From Desmodesmus armatus (Eukaryota; Chlorophyta; Chlorophyceae; Sphaeropleales; Scenedesmaceae), in contig VIIQ02000786.1 in the NCBI GenBank assembly GCA_007449985.2, forward strand, positions 1 to 64,000: a stretch of DNA of 64,000 nt. Reading direction: 5' to 3'. Shown piece by piece: positions 41,270-53,730 of the stretch. The translations under genes and the position numbers were made by a program. Position 1 is the first letter of the stretch; the number at the start of each line of letters is the position of its first letter. The notes beneath the pieces are model-generated. The model was not told the origin of the DNA. It was given only the letters and a program-made list of their open reading frames with translations, and searched no databases.

Positions 41270-43758
41270 ATGAAGAACAAAACAGAAAAGAAAGAACCAT
41301 TCCCGGTCCTTCCCAACTACGAAGGCACCCTCCAGGGCTACCTGCGCACTCACACAGCCCCCAAATCCAGCTCTGTGACATACAAAAGTGCAAACCATCG
41401 TTTCGTGTTTCACGAGCTGCAGCACCCCCAGGACCTGCGCAAACAGCTTCTACCCAGCAGCAGCAGTGCTCTCAGCACTAAACTGCAGCAGAAACTTGCG
41501 CAGCTTGTCGCCGAGCTGCAAGACGCAGAGCTGGATGCAAACTTCAAGACAGAAACGCATCACGTTGAGCACAACCGCCAGCTGTCCTGGCTGGGCGGTG
41601 TCAGGCTGCAGGAGGTTCAGGCAGAGGGGCCAGGCAGCAGGGCATATAGGCCCACGATGGCCAAGCAGCTGACAGCAGTTGTGCCCACAAAGGACTTACC
41701 CAAGTACTCAGTGGTTGGCTTATACATGGTGAGTGTCACACCATGTCTTTCAAATTCCCGATGTTGGTGTTCAGTATGCGATGCGATTATGGTGTGGGTT
41801 GTAGGCCGTCAGGGTGACTGGCAGCCAGCCTTGCTTATTTTGATGCAGCGTATGCCACCCCTTCTGCTCACGTAGCATGGTATGATGGGTATCTCGCCTT
41901 TGGTCTCAAACCATGGACATGTGGCAGTGCAGTGCCGACGACGCCAGGCAGATGAGCTGTGCTGTGCTGCGCGCGCCGTGCTGTGCTGTGCTGGTTTCAT
42001 GCTGCAGGGTTACGTGCTTGACGACGACAGATACGACAGCGATGTCCCCGCAGCTCAGCGGGAGATTCACAAGTACCAGTGCAACTTCACAGTCAGGTGC
42101 AGCGGCCGGAAAGACTACAGGAAGCTTGAGCAGGTCTCCAGCTTCCTTGTCGACGCCAGCTCCTGCCTTGAAGGCAACCCCTTGGCCCACTTGCTCGACT
42201 GCAGGGCTTTCAAGGACGGCTGGGCGGTTGACAAGCAGCGCAGCAGCGAGCCCAACGCCATGCTTCTGCCGTTCAGCGACAACAGCACTGGCCTCGTGTA
42301 CGTTGCTGTGCTGACGTTGCGGGATGTGACAGTGGCAATGGGTGAGGACCTCTGTATCGACTACGGGGACGCTTACTGGGATATCAAAAGGGACCATGAC
42401 AGCTACCTACAGCTTGCAAAGCAGCAGTATGACAGGGAGCAGCATCAGGAGCTCCAGCAGCAGCTGAAGCAGCAGGCGGAGCAGCTAAATCGGCACGAAA
42501 TGGCCGAGATCGCGCTCAGGCACCAGCTACAGCAGCTGCTGGCAGCCCTCACGGGGCAGTCAACGGTTGACAACCTAGCTGCTGCCGTTCGTGCTGCAAC
42601 CAGGGTTGTGGGAAGTCACCAGACCGTGGTTGCAGCTGCTGTGGCTGCTGTAGTGGGTGCACAGGTGCAAGCCGGGGTTGAAAAGGCCACAGCCGAACTT
42701 ACGGCAGCCAGGGAACAGATGCAGGACGAGCTATACAAAGCCGCAGATGAGTTGGCAGCGGCTAGCAAGCGGCATGCAGCAACAGCTCAGGCGTTGCAGC
42801 AGCAGTTGAAAGAGGGAGATGCTGCAGCAAGCAAACTCCGGCGGCAGGTGCAGCAGCTGCAGCAGCAGGTGAATTTGAAGGATGCCGCTGCTTCGTTCCT
42901 GCAGCGGGAAGAGGGCGCCTGCCAGCAGCAGCTGCGGCAGCTGCAACGGCAGCTGGAGGAGACGAATGCAGCTGCATCGGCCCTGCAGCGGGAACAGCGT
43001 GACTTGCAGCAGCTGCAGCTGCGGCAGCTGCAACGGCAGGTGGAGGAAAAGGGTGCTGCTGCTAGTGCACTGGAGCAGCGGCTGCAACAGCTGCAGGAGC
43101 AGCATGCAGTGAACCACAGGCGGCTGAAGGCAAAGCTGAAAGCGCGCCGTGCTGCTGTGGGTATGCTGCGGCAGCAGCGGCAGCATCTGCTACAGCTGGT
43201 CAGAGCGAAAGATGCTGCTGCTTGCGTCCTCAAGCAGCGGCTGCAGCAGGCGCAGGAGCAGCATGCAGTGAAACGCAGGCGACTTCAGGAGAAGCTGAGC
43301 AAGCGGGCTGCTGCTGTGCGCAAGCTGCGACAGCAGCGGCAGCAGCTGCTACAGCGTACGGAGGAGATAGATGATGCTGCTGGCGCCCGGGAGCAGCAGC
43401 TGCAGCAGCAGCACGCAGTGACTGAAGGGCTGCTGAAGAATAAGGTGAAAGAGTTGGATGGCGCTGTGTTTGAGCAGCAACAGCAGCTGTGGCAGTTGCA
43501 ACGGCAGCTCGACAACAAGGATGCGGCTGATAGCGTCTTGAAGCAAGCGCAGGCAGAAACAGTCTATACGCTGCAGCAGCGGAATGCAGCAACAGTCCAG
43601 AGGCTGCAGCAGCAGCTGCAGGACAAAGATGCTGCAGTGAACAAGCTGAAGGAGCAGCATGCGGCATCTGTCCAAGAGCTGCAGCGGCGGCAGGATGCTG
43701 CAGTCCGCAACCTGCGACAGCAGCTGGCAGAGCAGGGTGCAACAACAGTCTTTGGATT

Positions 43759-43804
<46 letters not shown>

Positions 43805-43943
43805 GTGGAAGCAGTCCTGGGCCTGCAGCCGCCGCAGTGGCATGACCAGCTAGTCGCCGCAGGTGGTGCAGCCTCAGCACATGAAGGGGTGGCCCAGCTT
43901 CCTGGCGGAGATGCTGCACCCCTGCAGCAGCAGCAGCGGTGGC

Positions 43944-44020
<77 letters not shown>

Positions 44021-44084
44021 GAAAAGGAGGTGGCCCTCCTCCTTGCCCTCCTGGAGGAGGATGTGGCACTGTCAGCACCCCTGG

Positions 44085-44124
<40 letters not shown>

Positions 44125-45034
44125 TGTGCAGCAGCAGCAGCAGCAGCAGGAGGAGGAGGATGGGGCACTGTCAGAGGGCCACGGCAGTGACACAGCACCC
44201 ACAACCCCAACACATGATGCATCGGCAGGGGGAGAAGCACAGGCCGAGACAGACACAGCTGGCATGGTGAGCGACTGTGGTGTGGCTGCAGTGCACTGGT
44301 ATCATACGGCAGTCTGTTGTGGTGTAGTTCCTTTGCCCTGCTTGTTCAAGCTTGCGTTGACCATGTCGTCGATTGGCCCTCAATGACGTGATAGTCTGGC
44401 TGGCTGCCTAGAATAGGGTTTGCTAGTGTCAGTTTTAGGAGACCGTCGACCAATGTGTGTGCCAGGGGAGTGCCAGGGAGGCGGCTACCCCTCGACACTG
44501 GAATGATTATAATGCTTGATCTATCAAGGGGAGTAACTAGGAGCGTAAGTGATTACTCTTGGGAATGACAGCCTACCTTACTCATGGTTCAGTGCAGGGT
44601 TTGGAACCAGTTACGTTGGTTGGGGTCAGGCACAAGTCACCACGCCATGCCCCGTGCAGCTTGCTCCATCAGCCTTATGGACTGGCGTTAGGCATCGGTC
44701 TTAGTGCCAAGGCATCCAGTCTGCTTGTGTGGTGTGCTGCTTGACGCCGTTGATGCCGTTGTCACTTGTGTTGCCTTGAAACCTGCAGGCCGGTGGCAGT
44801 GATGCTGACCAACGACCTGCAAAGCGCCTGAAATCTCAGCACAGCCAGCCAGCACGGTCCCCACTTGCTGCTGTAATTTCAGCACCCAGCCCAGCCGGAC
44901 TGCCAGAAGACAGCAGCAGCAAAACCAGCAGCAGCAGCAGCAGCGGCGGCGGCACCAGCAGCAGCGACCCAATTTGGAACGCCGCCCTTGACAGTGACAG
45001 CGGCGAGACCAGCAGTAGCGGTGGTGAACCTTGA
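41270..45034 (+). CDS. SET-domain protein with long coiled coil and poly-Q tracts
   Basis: Exons 41270-41728, 42008-44266 and 44789-45034 join in phase 0 to give 987 residues. Residues about 120-300 resemble a SET methyltransferase domain: AVVPTKDLPKYSVVGLYMGY at its start, SSEPNAMLLPF near the usual NHS-x-x-PN position, and VAVLTLRDVTVAMGEDLCID then YGDAYWD at its end. A Gln-rich coiled coil of repeated DAAAxxL...LQRQL units follows to about residue 760, then CAG-encoded poly-Q blocks (43757-43801, 43926-44016, 44090-44150). The last exon carries a possible nuclear signal, PAKRLKS. SET proteins methylate protein lysines; the substrate is unknown, and the NHS motif is imperfect, so activity is uncertain. 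Confidence 0.8.
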
Positions 45035-46129
45035 CAGTAGCGGCCACGCCAGCCCCAGCAACGGTAGCAAGGGAGGCCCCAATCCTGGCTGGGCCAGCGG
45101 CAGCACTGGCCCCAGCAGCAGCAGCAGCAGCAGCAGCTAGAGCTCCGGGGCCCAGCAGCTGCAGCAGCAGCAGTGGCGGTGGCAGCACAGCATCCTGCAG
45201 CAGCAGCAGCCGCAGTAGCAGTAGCAGCGGCGACGGCAGCACCGGGCAGCAGCAGCCTGCCTAGGGGGACACTGCAACAGACCCCTCCACCGGGTGGAGG
45301 GGTCTGTTGCAGTGTGGGGCCCACAGCATGAAGGGTCATGAACACAGATGGCAGAGATGATAGGGGTGTGGTTGCAAGAGATGGTCGCATGGTGTGGGCC
45401 AGGATGTTTGCCTCAATGTGGTTGTAGTGCTCATTGTAGAAGTAGTCAAAGTCTGAAGTGCAGATCGGATGAGGTCGTCGATGGATGAGGCCGTGAAGCA
45501 ATGAGAAACACCTGTGCGCTTCAGTCTTTTTCAGGGCCGAGGGGAGTGGGCTCTAGTTGGTGGGCTGAGTAAGGTTGGCTAGCGATTCTCAATCATCCCC
45601 TATCTCCAACATGCGCATGCATGGGCAGCGATTCCAATTGCTCCTTTCAGGGGACAGCAAGGGTGAGGGTCAGGGTCGGTATGTGCACCTAGTGTCTTGT
45701 TGTGCACAAGGAACATCTGCATGTTCTTGTCCTGGGTTAGAAGTTCGCAACCAAGAGGTCGACTGATGCGTTGCTCGACAAAGTATGAGGACCCCCCATA
45801 AAGCTGCCCTAGTTGGGGTGCTCAGTTCTGCACAGGCAATATATGAGATGTGGCTGAGATGGGTCTGTTTGTGTACCTCACTAAGCATACTCAATTCAGC
45901 AGGTTTACTCAGTTGAAGTGCAACATGCCCCGCGGCAGCACAATCCTCACAAGTTTCAAAACAAGCGCAACATGGCGCCCGGCCAGGATTGGCCTCGTGC
46001 TCACTTTGCGTGCTGGTCAACCCAAGCAAAACACCACACATCAGCACTGTTTGACAGCCGCACAACAAAGCGGACCAAACAGTGGTGCACACCCCACCCA
46101 GCCGCCACCAGATGCACACACAGCGCAGG
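45035..46129. other. Convergent 3' region
   Basis: This lies between the ends of the SET gene (+) and the HOS1/ELYS-like gene (-). The first 200 bases are CAG-rich and remain open in one frame but follow the stop. The hairpin at 45269-45315 is listed separately. The rest shows no credible coding sequence. Confidence 0.5.
45269..45315. other. Perfect 23-bp hairpin with 1-nt loop
   Basis: Arms 45269-45291 and 45293-45315 (acactgcaacagacccctcc...) are exact reverse complements separated by a single G. It lies 235 bases after the SET-gene stop. It could be a transcript 3'-end structure or a footprint of an inverted insertion. Confidence 0.85.
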
Positions 46130-49087
46130 CTACATGGGCGTCTTGCGCAGCCGCTTGTGCGTGCGCTTGCCCGTGTTCGTAAACACACCACCAGCACCAC
46201 CACCACCGGCCCCTGCTGCCTTGGGCTGTGGTGTGGCAAAGCGCACCTGCCTCTCAAAATCAGCCTCAGACCATCCAGCAAACCCACCCTCTCCTGCCTC
46301 CTCCCCCTGCCCCCACAGCGCCACCCCACCCCCTGCAGCTGGCGTGTCAAACAGCCCACCCCTGACCACCCCACCCCCTGCTGCAGCAGGTGCTGGGGTA
46401 CCAAACAGCAGCGGCACAGCATCATCGCCTGCCTCCCTACCTGCTGCCCTCCTCGCTGTGGCTGTACCCATCAGCCCTGCCAATGCCTCCTGCTCAAACA
46501 GCAGCGGCCGCACAACACTGTCCTTACCCCCTACTGTGGCAGACTGGTTGAATCCCGTCCTGGCCCCAACCGCCCCACTAGACAGAGCTGATCCTGTCGC
46601 ACCGCTTGAAAACACACCCACACGCTTCACCCCTGCCGTACCAACAGTACCACCGGCAGGAGTTGCTGCCATTGCTGCCGCACTGCTGCCGCCGGCAGCA
46701 TCGGCGGCTGCTGACAGCAGCGGTGCAAGGAAGGCTGGCGGCTCCACCCCTCTCTGCTGCAGCAGCAGCTGCGCCCCACCCTGCTCCCCAAGCACCCTCC
46801 TGACCTCAGAACCACCCAACCCTGCCAGCACCGACCGCACCCCTGGATCAACACCACCAGCCGCCCCTGCTGCTGTTGCAACCCGCAGTGCAGGGGGCAG
46901 TGCGGCGGCTGCAGCCGTCATGACGGCGTCCAGCCGTTTGTGCAGCAGGGCCCTGCTGCTGGCGGCTGCCTGGGCGTCTGCAGCAGTGGCACCACCTGCG
47001 GCCTGGCTGCTGCTTGGGCCGGCTCCTGCTGCTGCGGGGCTGGCCTTGTAGTCTGTGTAGGCATTCAGGGCCTCAAGGGTGCGACCCCTCTGCAGCAGGC
47101 AGACAAAGGAAGCATATATTCAGTAATGGTGCATATTGGGCAGAGGGTGCGTAATGCGCGAGTTTGACAAACCAGTCAAAACGACATCACATCACTCGCC
47201 CAAGCCTTCCCCGCAAAAACCATATTTGATGCCGGGCCAACCTGCTACTATAGCTATTGTGCTAGTCACAACTTGAGCAGTACTACAGCACAAAAAACGC
47301 TAGCCGCACCTGCAGGAGGTAGAGGGGCAGCAGGCGGCCACCCGCCTTCCCAGCTGCCATGCGCTCCTTCAGCACCACCACCAACACGCCCTCCTCTGAA
47401 GCGTTCAGGGGCAGCTGCAGCAGCTGCTGCTGCCGCACACGCCCTGCCTCGCTGCCACTGCTGCCAGCGTCGATGGCGCCCCCCACTGCTGCTGACGCGC
47501 AGTCCTGCAGCTGCAGCTGCTGCTGCATGCTTGAGGCGGCGGCTGCGGCGGCTGTAACGGCTGCTGTGTCTGAGGGTGCTGCTGCTGGGCTGAGTGCCCA
47601 GGCGATCAGCTGGCGCATGAGTACATCAGTGTGGCGAGGACGCTCTGAAACCGCCACCTGTGGACAAGAAGGGGTGGAGCAGCCCAACTTTTGTATGACG
47701 TCCAACGGAGTGCCCTGCCCCCTGTGCCTCCGTGGCATTCAGGCTAAGCAGCATGTGCGGCTGGGGCTGATCCAAAAAAAGAGTCTCACAGCAGTGTGCG
47801 ACACTGGCGCCATCAATCCTGACAGGGCTGTGAGCGCTCCAAAAGCTCACAGCACACTCTATCAATGTATTACTCACGATGTCATAACATTGAGCATTAA
47901 GCAAAGTGGGACCTGTTCACTCAGACAAGCCCCTGCATACCTGGTTACAGTGCCTCCGGAGGTCGCAGAAAGCTTCTGCCAGCAGGCCACACCCCAGCTG
48001 CACCCGCAGCAGCACCTCAGCCTCATTTAAGCTGCTGCTGCCGCTGCCGCTGCTGCTGCTGCCTCCTGCACAGCGAGCGCGCTGCACTGCTAAGGCTGTC
48101 GCTGGCCGCCCGGCTTGCAACAGCGCCTCTACAAACCTGAGAGTGTTCCAGGCGCAAGGGAAGCAGAAGCACGGCAGAGCAGCACACAACAGCAGTTTAT
48201 CGGCTGCACCCTCAACGGGGAGTAGGCTGCCACTGGTGTTGCTGGTCAGGCAAGGGGCCCAACCCAGCTAAGGCCCCCTGCTGATAGTGCTGCATTATGG
48301 AATGCTGCACTCGCAGGATTTGCCATTGACTTCAAGTCACTACGAGCTGTTGCAGAGTCCGCTACCAATTTGTTGAAGTCTAGAGTGAGAGAGATAGAGA
48401 AAGAGAGAGAGGGAGAGAGAGAGCCCAGTCAGCAGGAAACATCGCTTCACAACTTGCACAGCAGGCACAGTACCTGAACGGTGTGCTGGGGCATGCGATA
48501 GCCCCCAACAGCTGGCACGCCTGGTTGAGGGCTTCTACGCTGCTAGTGCCGCCTGCTGCTGCATCCAGCAAGTGGTGACACTGCCACTGCTCCACCATGG
48601 TCAGCGGCAGCTGAAAGCCCTGCAAGACACACCATGACAGACGCAGCACCAATTGCAATCATCGATGCATCTGCATGCAAGCGGTATGCAACTACAAAAA
48701 CACCACCAACCACCAGATGCTCCCCGTCTCTGCTTTGTGGTGCATACTATGGGGGGAAAGGGGAGGTGCAGGCCATATTGCTGACATGGCGGAATCCTGC
48801 GATGCCCTGCCTGACTGCTGGCTAGAGCACCTTTGCTGGTGTTAACTTCCTGCTAAATGAAGGCTGTAAGACCGACACCGTCAGATGGCACGCAGAAAGC
48901 ACAGCAAGATCACGGGGCGACAGAGGCCCAGCACAGCCGCACAAGAAGAGGAGCGCAGGCCTTCCCTCTGGCAGCACTGCACAACCGCAGTCTGCTCATT
49001 GCCCACCTGTGCAAACGGCTCAGCACTGGCCAGCCAGCCGCCATCCAAGAGGTAGTACAGCAACACTGCCAGCTTTGCATGCCAGGC

Positions 49088-49119
<32 letters not shown>

Positions 49120-50252
49120 CACGGCCGCTACTGCCACTGCCGCTGACAAACAGAGCATCCACGCAGGCCAGCACGTCCTGGTAGGGGTATGACAGCGCAG
49201 GGCTGCTGTCAGGCAGCCGTGCCTGCCGCTGCAGCTGCTGCAGGAGGTCATCTAGGAACAAGCGACCCTCGGGTGATGCCGCCCTTCTCTGCTCCAGCTG
49301 CTGCTGCCATGCGGTGCATGCTGCATTGCGCGGCCTGAACAGAGGGTGCTGCCCAAAGGCTCCAGTGCTGCTGCCAGCAGCAGGGGTGCCGTTGGGTATG
49401 TTGCTGTGGTTCCAGCTGGCAGCGTGGGGTTGGGGTCTGCTGGGGCTGCTGAGCTGCTGCTGCTGGAGCTGCTCAAGAACCTGCAGGACTTTGGTGGCCT
49501 GTTGCAGCTGCGTGAGGGAAAGAACCAACTGCTGCACTTCATCGCTGCTGCTGCAGGAAAACATGGCCAAGGCAGCAAGGGTGGATGGGTGAGGAGGTGC
49601 TGCTGATGTTTCTGACAACCAAGGTCTGTCAGAGTGCTTGGAGTCAAACAAGGCTGTACAAAACGTCCTGCAAACTGCACACCGATGCGCCTTCAGTACG
49701 TCAGCTACATCATGCCTTCAGCACTGTATGTCAGCAGGCAATGCATGCAGAGCAGGCCCTGAGGTCCTATCAAGTTGACAACGGCGAGATGGAAGCAGGA
49801 AACACCCACCTGCCAGCGCTGCTTGCAGCCTGCACTGCTGCCGCAACGGACAGCAGCGATTGTGCTGTCTGCTGCAGCTCCAGCACAACGTCCACACGTG
49901 CTGAGGGTTCGCTGCGCAGGAAAGCTCCCACTCGTTGCTGCAGTCCTGCAGCTGTCTGCTGACACCATGCCAGCACACTTTGGGGCTGCAGGACATATGC
50001 CTCGTCAGGATCGCTGGAGACCAGTGTTGTGCTGACTGCTAGGTAGTCAGACAGCCAGCTGCATGCGAGGGATGGTGCCTTGCTGAGAAGATGTGTGAGG
50101 AGGCTGAAAAATTGCTGCTTTACGCCACCTGCGCTGCTAGCAATGCCCAGCCTCTGGCACAGGCCCAGCAAAAAACTGGATGCTGCACCACTGCCTGCTG
50201 CAGGAGGCATGCCTGCGTCCACCAAGGCCTGCTGCAGCTGCAGTGCTTCCAT
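46130..50252 (-). CDS. HOS1/ELYS-like nuclear pore-associated protein
   Basis: Six exons join with consistent phases: 50252-49810, 49550-49007, 48619-48474, 48136-47941, 47657-47310 and 47089-46130, giving 878 residues from the ATG at 50252. The helical region AWHAKLAVLLYYLLDGGWL, QLPLTMVEQWQCHHLLDAAA, FRFVEALLQAGRPATALAV and LLQRGRTLEALNAY follows the order of the ELYS-like domain of plant HOS1. The C terminus has LFGTP and GLFDTP motifs reminiscent of nucleoporins and a basic end (KRTHKRLRK). No RING finger, which HOS1 carries near its N terminus, is visible, so it may be the ELYS domain alone or an upstream exon may be missing. Expected role: nuclear pore basket or mRNA export, inferred from family only. 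Introns are short and clean, without exon copies. Confidence 0.7.
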
Positions 50253-50582
50253 GTCTTCAGCTACTGCTCGCGTTGTGCCTCTACAAGAGTGACGCTGCAC
50301 TACAATGCAGACAGGGTGAACAGATCACTTGAGGGTGATCAGTCGGCAGTGCAGGCGTTCAACCATGTAAGCTATTCCAGTCTGCAGTCATGTCCCCAAA
50401 CGAAGGCACTGACAGACTATCTTAGGTCACACATGACAGACTGTGACAGATTAATCACCTTGATCAGGTTCTGCTGACGGGAGAGACCTGTTCAACACTG
50501 AAACAGCCGCCCACTAACGCAGACAAGGGTGTCACCCGTAATTATCGGCTATTCCTGTCACGTCTGCTGTGCTGTGACACCA
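50253..50582. promoter_or_regulatory. Short divergent promoter region
   Basis: Only 330 bases separate the starts of the minus-strand HOS1/ELYS-like gene and the plus-strand leucine-rich gene, so the two probably share a bidirectional promoter. No TATA box or known motif is evident. Confidence 0.45.
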
Positions 50583-52935
50583 ATGAGCCCACCAAGCCAG
50601 CAGTCAGCTTTCCTGCAATGCCTGGCATGCCTAGATGTTGACACCTGGGCACAGGTTCCGCTGCCCATGCTCATCAAGCAGGGCTCAGCGCGTGATGTGG
50701 CCCTGACATGCAGCCAGCTGCGGGACCTGTGCCACGGCGCCGTGCAGCACATCAACCTCAGTACACTGCATCCCTGTGACAACATCAGTGCTGTGGAAGA
50801 CATGGTGCAGGGCGTGCCTCAGCACTTCAGCAACTGCACGTCAGTGCAGCTGCTCCTGTGTGGGGAGACCAGCTACCATACCACCCCATACCTGCTGCCT
50901 GCTCTTGCCAAGTGAGTGGTTCGCTTGGCCAGCGCATGACTGTGTGCTGCCTGTCAAATGCAGGGCTGTGGCGCAAAAGTTGCGGTCAAGCAAGCAAACA
51001 TTCCCTGGTGCAGATGGCGGTTCAGGGCATGGCGTGGCACAACTGGCATGGCACGCCCGTCATACACTCTGCTATGTGCTGATGCTCCCTGCTCGTGTAT
51101 TGTCCTGATGCTGCGCACCACTGATGTGAGGTGTTGCTGCTGCATTGCTTTCCTGCCCAACTTGTGCAGGTTACCAAGGCTAAACCTCATCAAGCTGAGG
51201 GTTGAGGGCACCTTGCAACCCTTACTCATGGGCACAGTGCTGTACAGCCTGCGTGCACAGCTTGCACAGAGTGTGCGGTCCCTGAGTTTAGACCTGCAGC
51301 AGGACTGGATAGGCGCAGGACACGCATGGATCGAGCTCGCAAGACTTACCGCACTCACCAAACTCTCCATCAGCTTTGGCGAGCTGGTGAGTGTGTCCTG
51401 TTTTCAGGAAGCTCGGTGGTTAGCAGTGGTTGTAGTGAGTGGGTGGGCTCCAGACGTGTGCCTGATTGGCAGCAGCTGGCTGGGGCAGACTGCAGGCTTG
51501 GCGCTGCAGACTCACAGCACCACTTTGCGCCATCAATACTGCCGACTGCTGTCATTTTGTACAGTGGCATCCACAGTGCTTGCCTCTACCACTTAGTTTG
51601 CGTTTCTGCACTGCTCGCATGATGTGTTTCATGTGCTTTGACATGGGATGGGCACACAATCTGCAAAGGTACCCGGTCACCTTGCCTGGTTACCTGCAAA
51701 CATGACCAAGCTGCACAACTGCACCGCTGCACCAGCAAGTCAACCTGCCCTTGTCATCTCACTAGTGCATGCTGCTGCCCTTTTGACATGTCTGCAGGTG
51801 GTCCCGCCCTTGGTTGAACAGGACCTGCTGCCCTTGAGCAACCTTCGCAGCTTGCAGGACTTGACAATCAGCACCCCCAAAGATTTTGCGCAGCCCCTGT
51901 TGTCTGCTGATGCAGCAGGCGGCATGACGTCACTGACCCGCCTTAAACTTTTTGGCTGCTTCGTCAGCTGCATCAGGCATGTTGGCAGCTGCAGGCTTCT
52001 AAGGAAGCTGGTTGTGTCCTGCCCGGATATAGCTGAGGAAGAGCAGGATGGACAGGAGTGGGCAGAGGTGGGACAGCTGGGTGCACCGGAGTGGGCAGCG
52101 GTAGGGCAGCTGATCGGCTTGGAGCAGCTGCATATATTCAACGGTGAGGTGTGGCCACCTACCGCTGAGTTCCGTGCGGCTGTTAGCAAGCTGGTGCGGT
52201 TGGAGTCCATTGGAGCAGGGCTGTGGTCAGGGGATGTGGTGGGTGCCTTGACTGCTTGCACTGGGCTGACAGAGGTGGTAGGTGGTTGGCTGCAGGGCAG
52301 CGGCGCAGAAGAGGGCATCACCTTGCCTAGCGTCACAAAACTGCAAGGCATAGGTGGTGTGCCGCCGTTCTCTGCGTTCCCAAACCTCACCAGTGTGTGG
52401 CAGTCGGCCGCCTTGACTGCGGCTGCATTCGCGGATATGGCACGCCACTGCACTGGCCTACAATCCATTCGAATCGTCAGGCGCCCAACCACTGACACCA
52501 CTTTCTATGATGATGAGCCAGCCTCTGTTCGTGTTGCGGCGGTCAAGGAGCTCTCGTGCTTGGAGAAGCTCTCGCAGTTAGACTTCATGGTGCAAGATGG
52601 TGTGGAAGTGCTCGCTTTGGCAGATACTTTGGGGGCATTGCTGCCACGTTTGGCATTTCTGAGAGTCTTTATGTGGTCGGATGTGCCACTGCCGTGCAGC
52701 GCTGTCATGACTCTAGGCAAGCTGCAAGGTTTACGGTGGCTGAATGTCCAGCTGACTGGGGTGACTGCAACCTGTGATGCGTGAGGCGCGCGACTTACTG
52801 AATGCCTTGAGTGGGATTGACCGTGTGTCGATCTGCGTCGACCAGAGTGTGCACATGGACGCGTGTCTGACTGCTCAAGCTGCCCTTGCGGAGCTGGGCT
52901 TGTCTTACCCCAAGAACCTGTCGGTGAAGCTTTGA
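50583..52935 (+). CDS. Leucine-rich repeat protein, possibly F-box-like; apparent frameshift near the end
   Basis: Exons 50583-50911, 51170-51386 and 51798-52784 join in matching phases (2, 0) to give 510 residues. The N terminus (VALTCSQLRDLCHGAVQHIN) resembles the start of algal F-box/LRR proteins. The rest has irregular leucine-rich units: LPRLNLIKLRVEG, LTALTKLSISF, LRSLQDLTIS, MTSLTRLKLFG and LEKLSQLDF. After LNVQLTGVT the frame runs to a TGA at 52782-52784, but in another frame LQPVMREARDLLNALSGIDR through GLSYPKNLSVKL continues plausibly to TGA at 52933-52935. A one-base indel near 52765 is likely. A TGTAA follows at about 53075, consistent with the later stop. Such proteins usually mediate protein-protein contacts; no partner can be named. 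Confidence 0.65.
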
Positions 52936-53730
52936 GTGGCTGAGGCTGCTGCATTCACATTGTGGCATGGAAAGCAGTAAGCAGGGAGTGTTGATGTGGT
53001 ACTGTGTGTAGCTGGGGTTGCAAAGTTGAACCAACATGTTGATGTGATGTACTCATCCCATGGTGTTGCGAGTTTGTAACCTACAGCTTCTGCCCACTTA
53101 GTGACATTCAGCCCAATCCATGGTACCAGCCTAGCGCACCAGGTAATACATAAGCTGAGTTGTGCAGTCCACCAAACACTCATACTGCCTGCTGGGACCC
53201 CAAACAGCACGCTGGGCACACCATCCTGAGTACAACAACTGGAGCAAGGAAAAGTCGCCACCCCATCCCTGCATATGCATCACTCACCACTTCTTTTCGT
53301 TGACAGACACGGCAGCTTCAGCCTCTGCGATCTTACTACAATGCAACAGGATGGGGCCATTACCGTGCAGGCTGCCATGATGTCTGGCAACACCTCTGTC
53401 AAAAACGCTGCTGCTCAACTCCACATACACAGTTGTGTCAACTGTGTATGTCAACTGCACATACACAGTTGTGTCATCTCAGCTGGGTGGCAGTCGCACC
53501 ACCACTGCCGCAACACACACAGCATGTGCAGTGCTGGGTCAATAAGACCCGTACCAAAACCCTCGACACGCCAGCACTTGACACAACTGGCACTGGCCAG
53601 ATGAACAGCCATGCTGGCCATCAACCGCTTTCACTGCTTCGCATTCTGAACCCGCCTAAGATTGTCAGAAAAAGTAGCACAACTGCAATTGCCGGCCTCC
53701 CGTGCTGATATATATTTCAGCAGTGGACCT
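52936..53730. other. Convergent 3' region
   Basis: This region separates the ends of the leucine-rich gene and the lumenal-protein gene. A perfect 13-bp palindrome with 3-nt loop lies at 53423-53451 (acatacacagttg), and half of it is repeated directly at 53459. No coding sequence is apparent. Confidence 0.5.

Noticed and set aside
43230..44265. Long minus-strand frames opposite the SET gene.
   Set aside because: Shadows of CAG repeats giving poly-Ala and poly-Cys translations.
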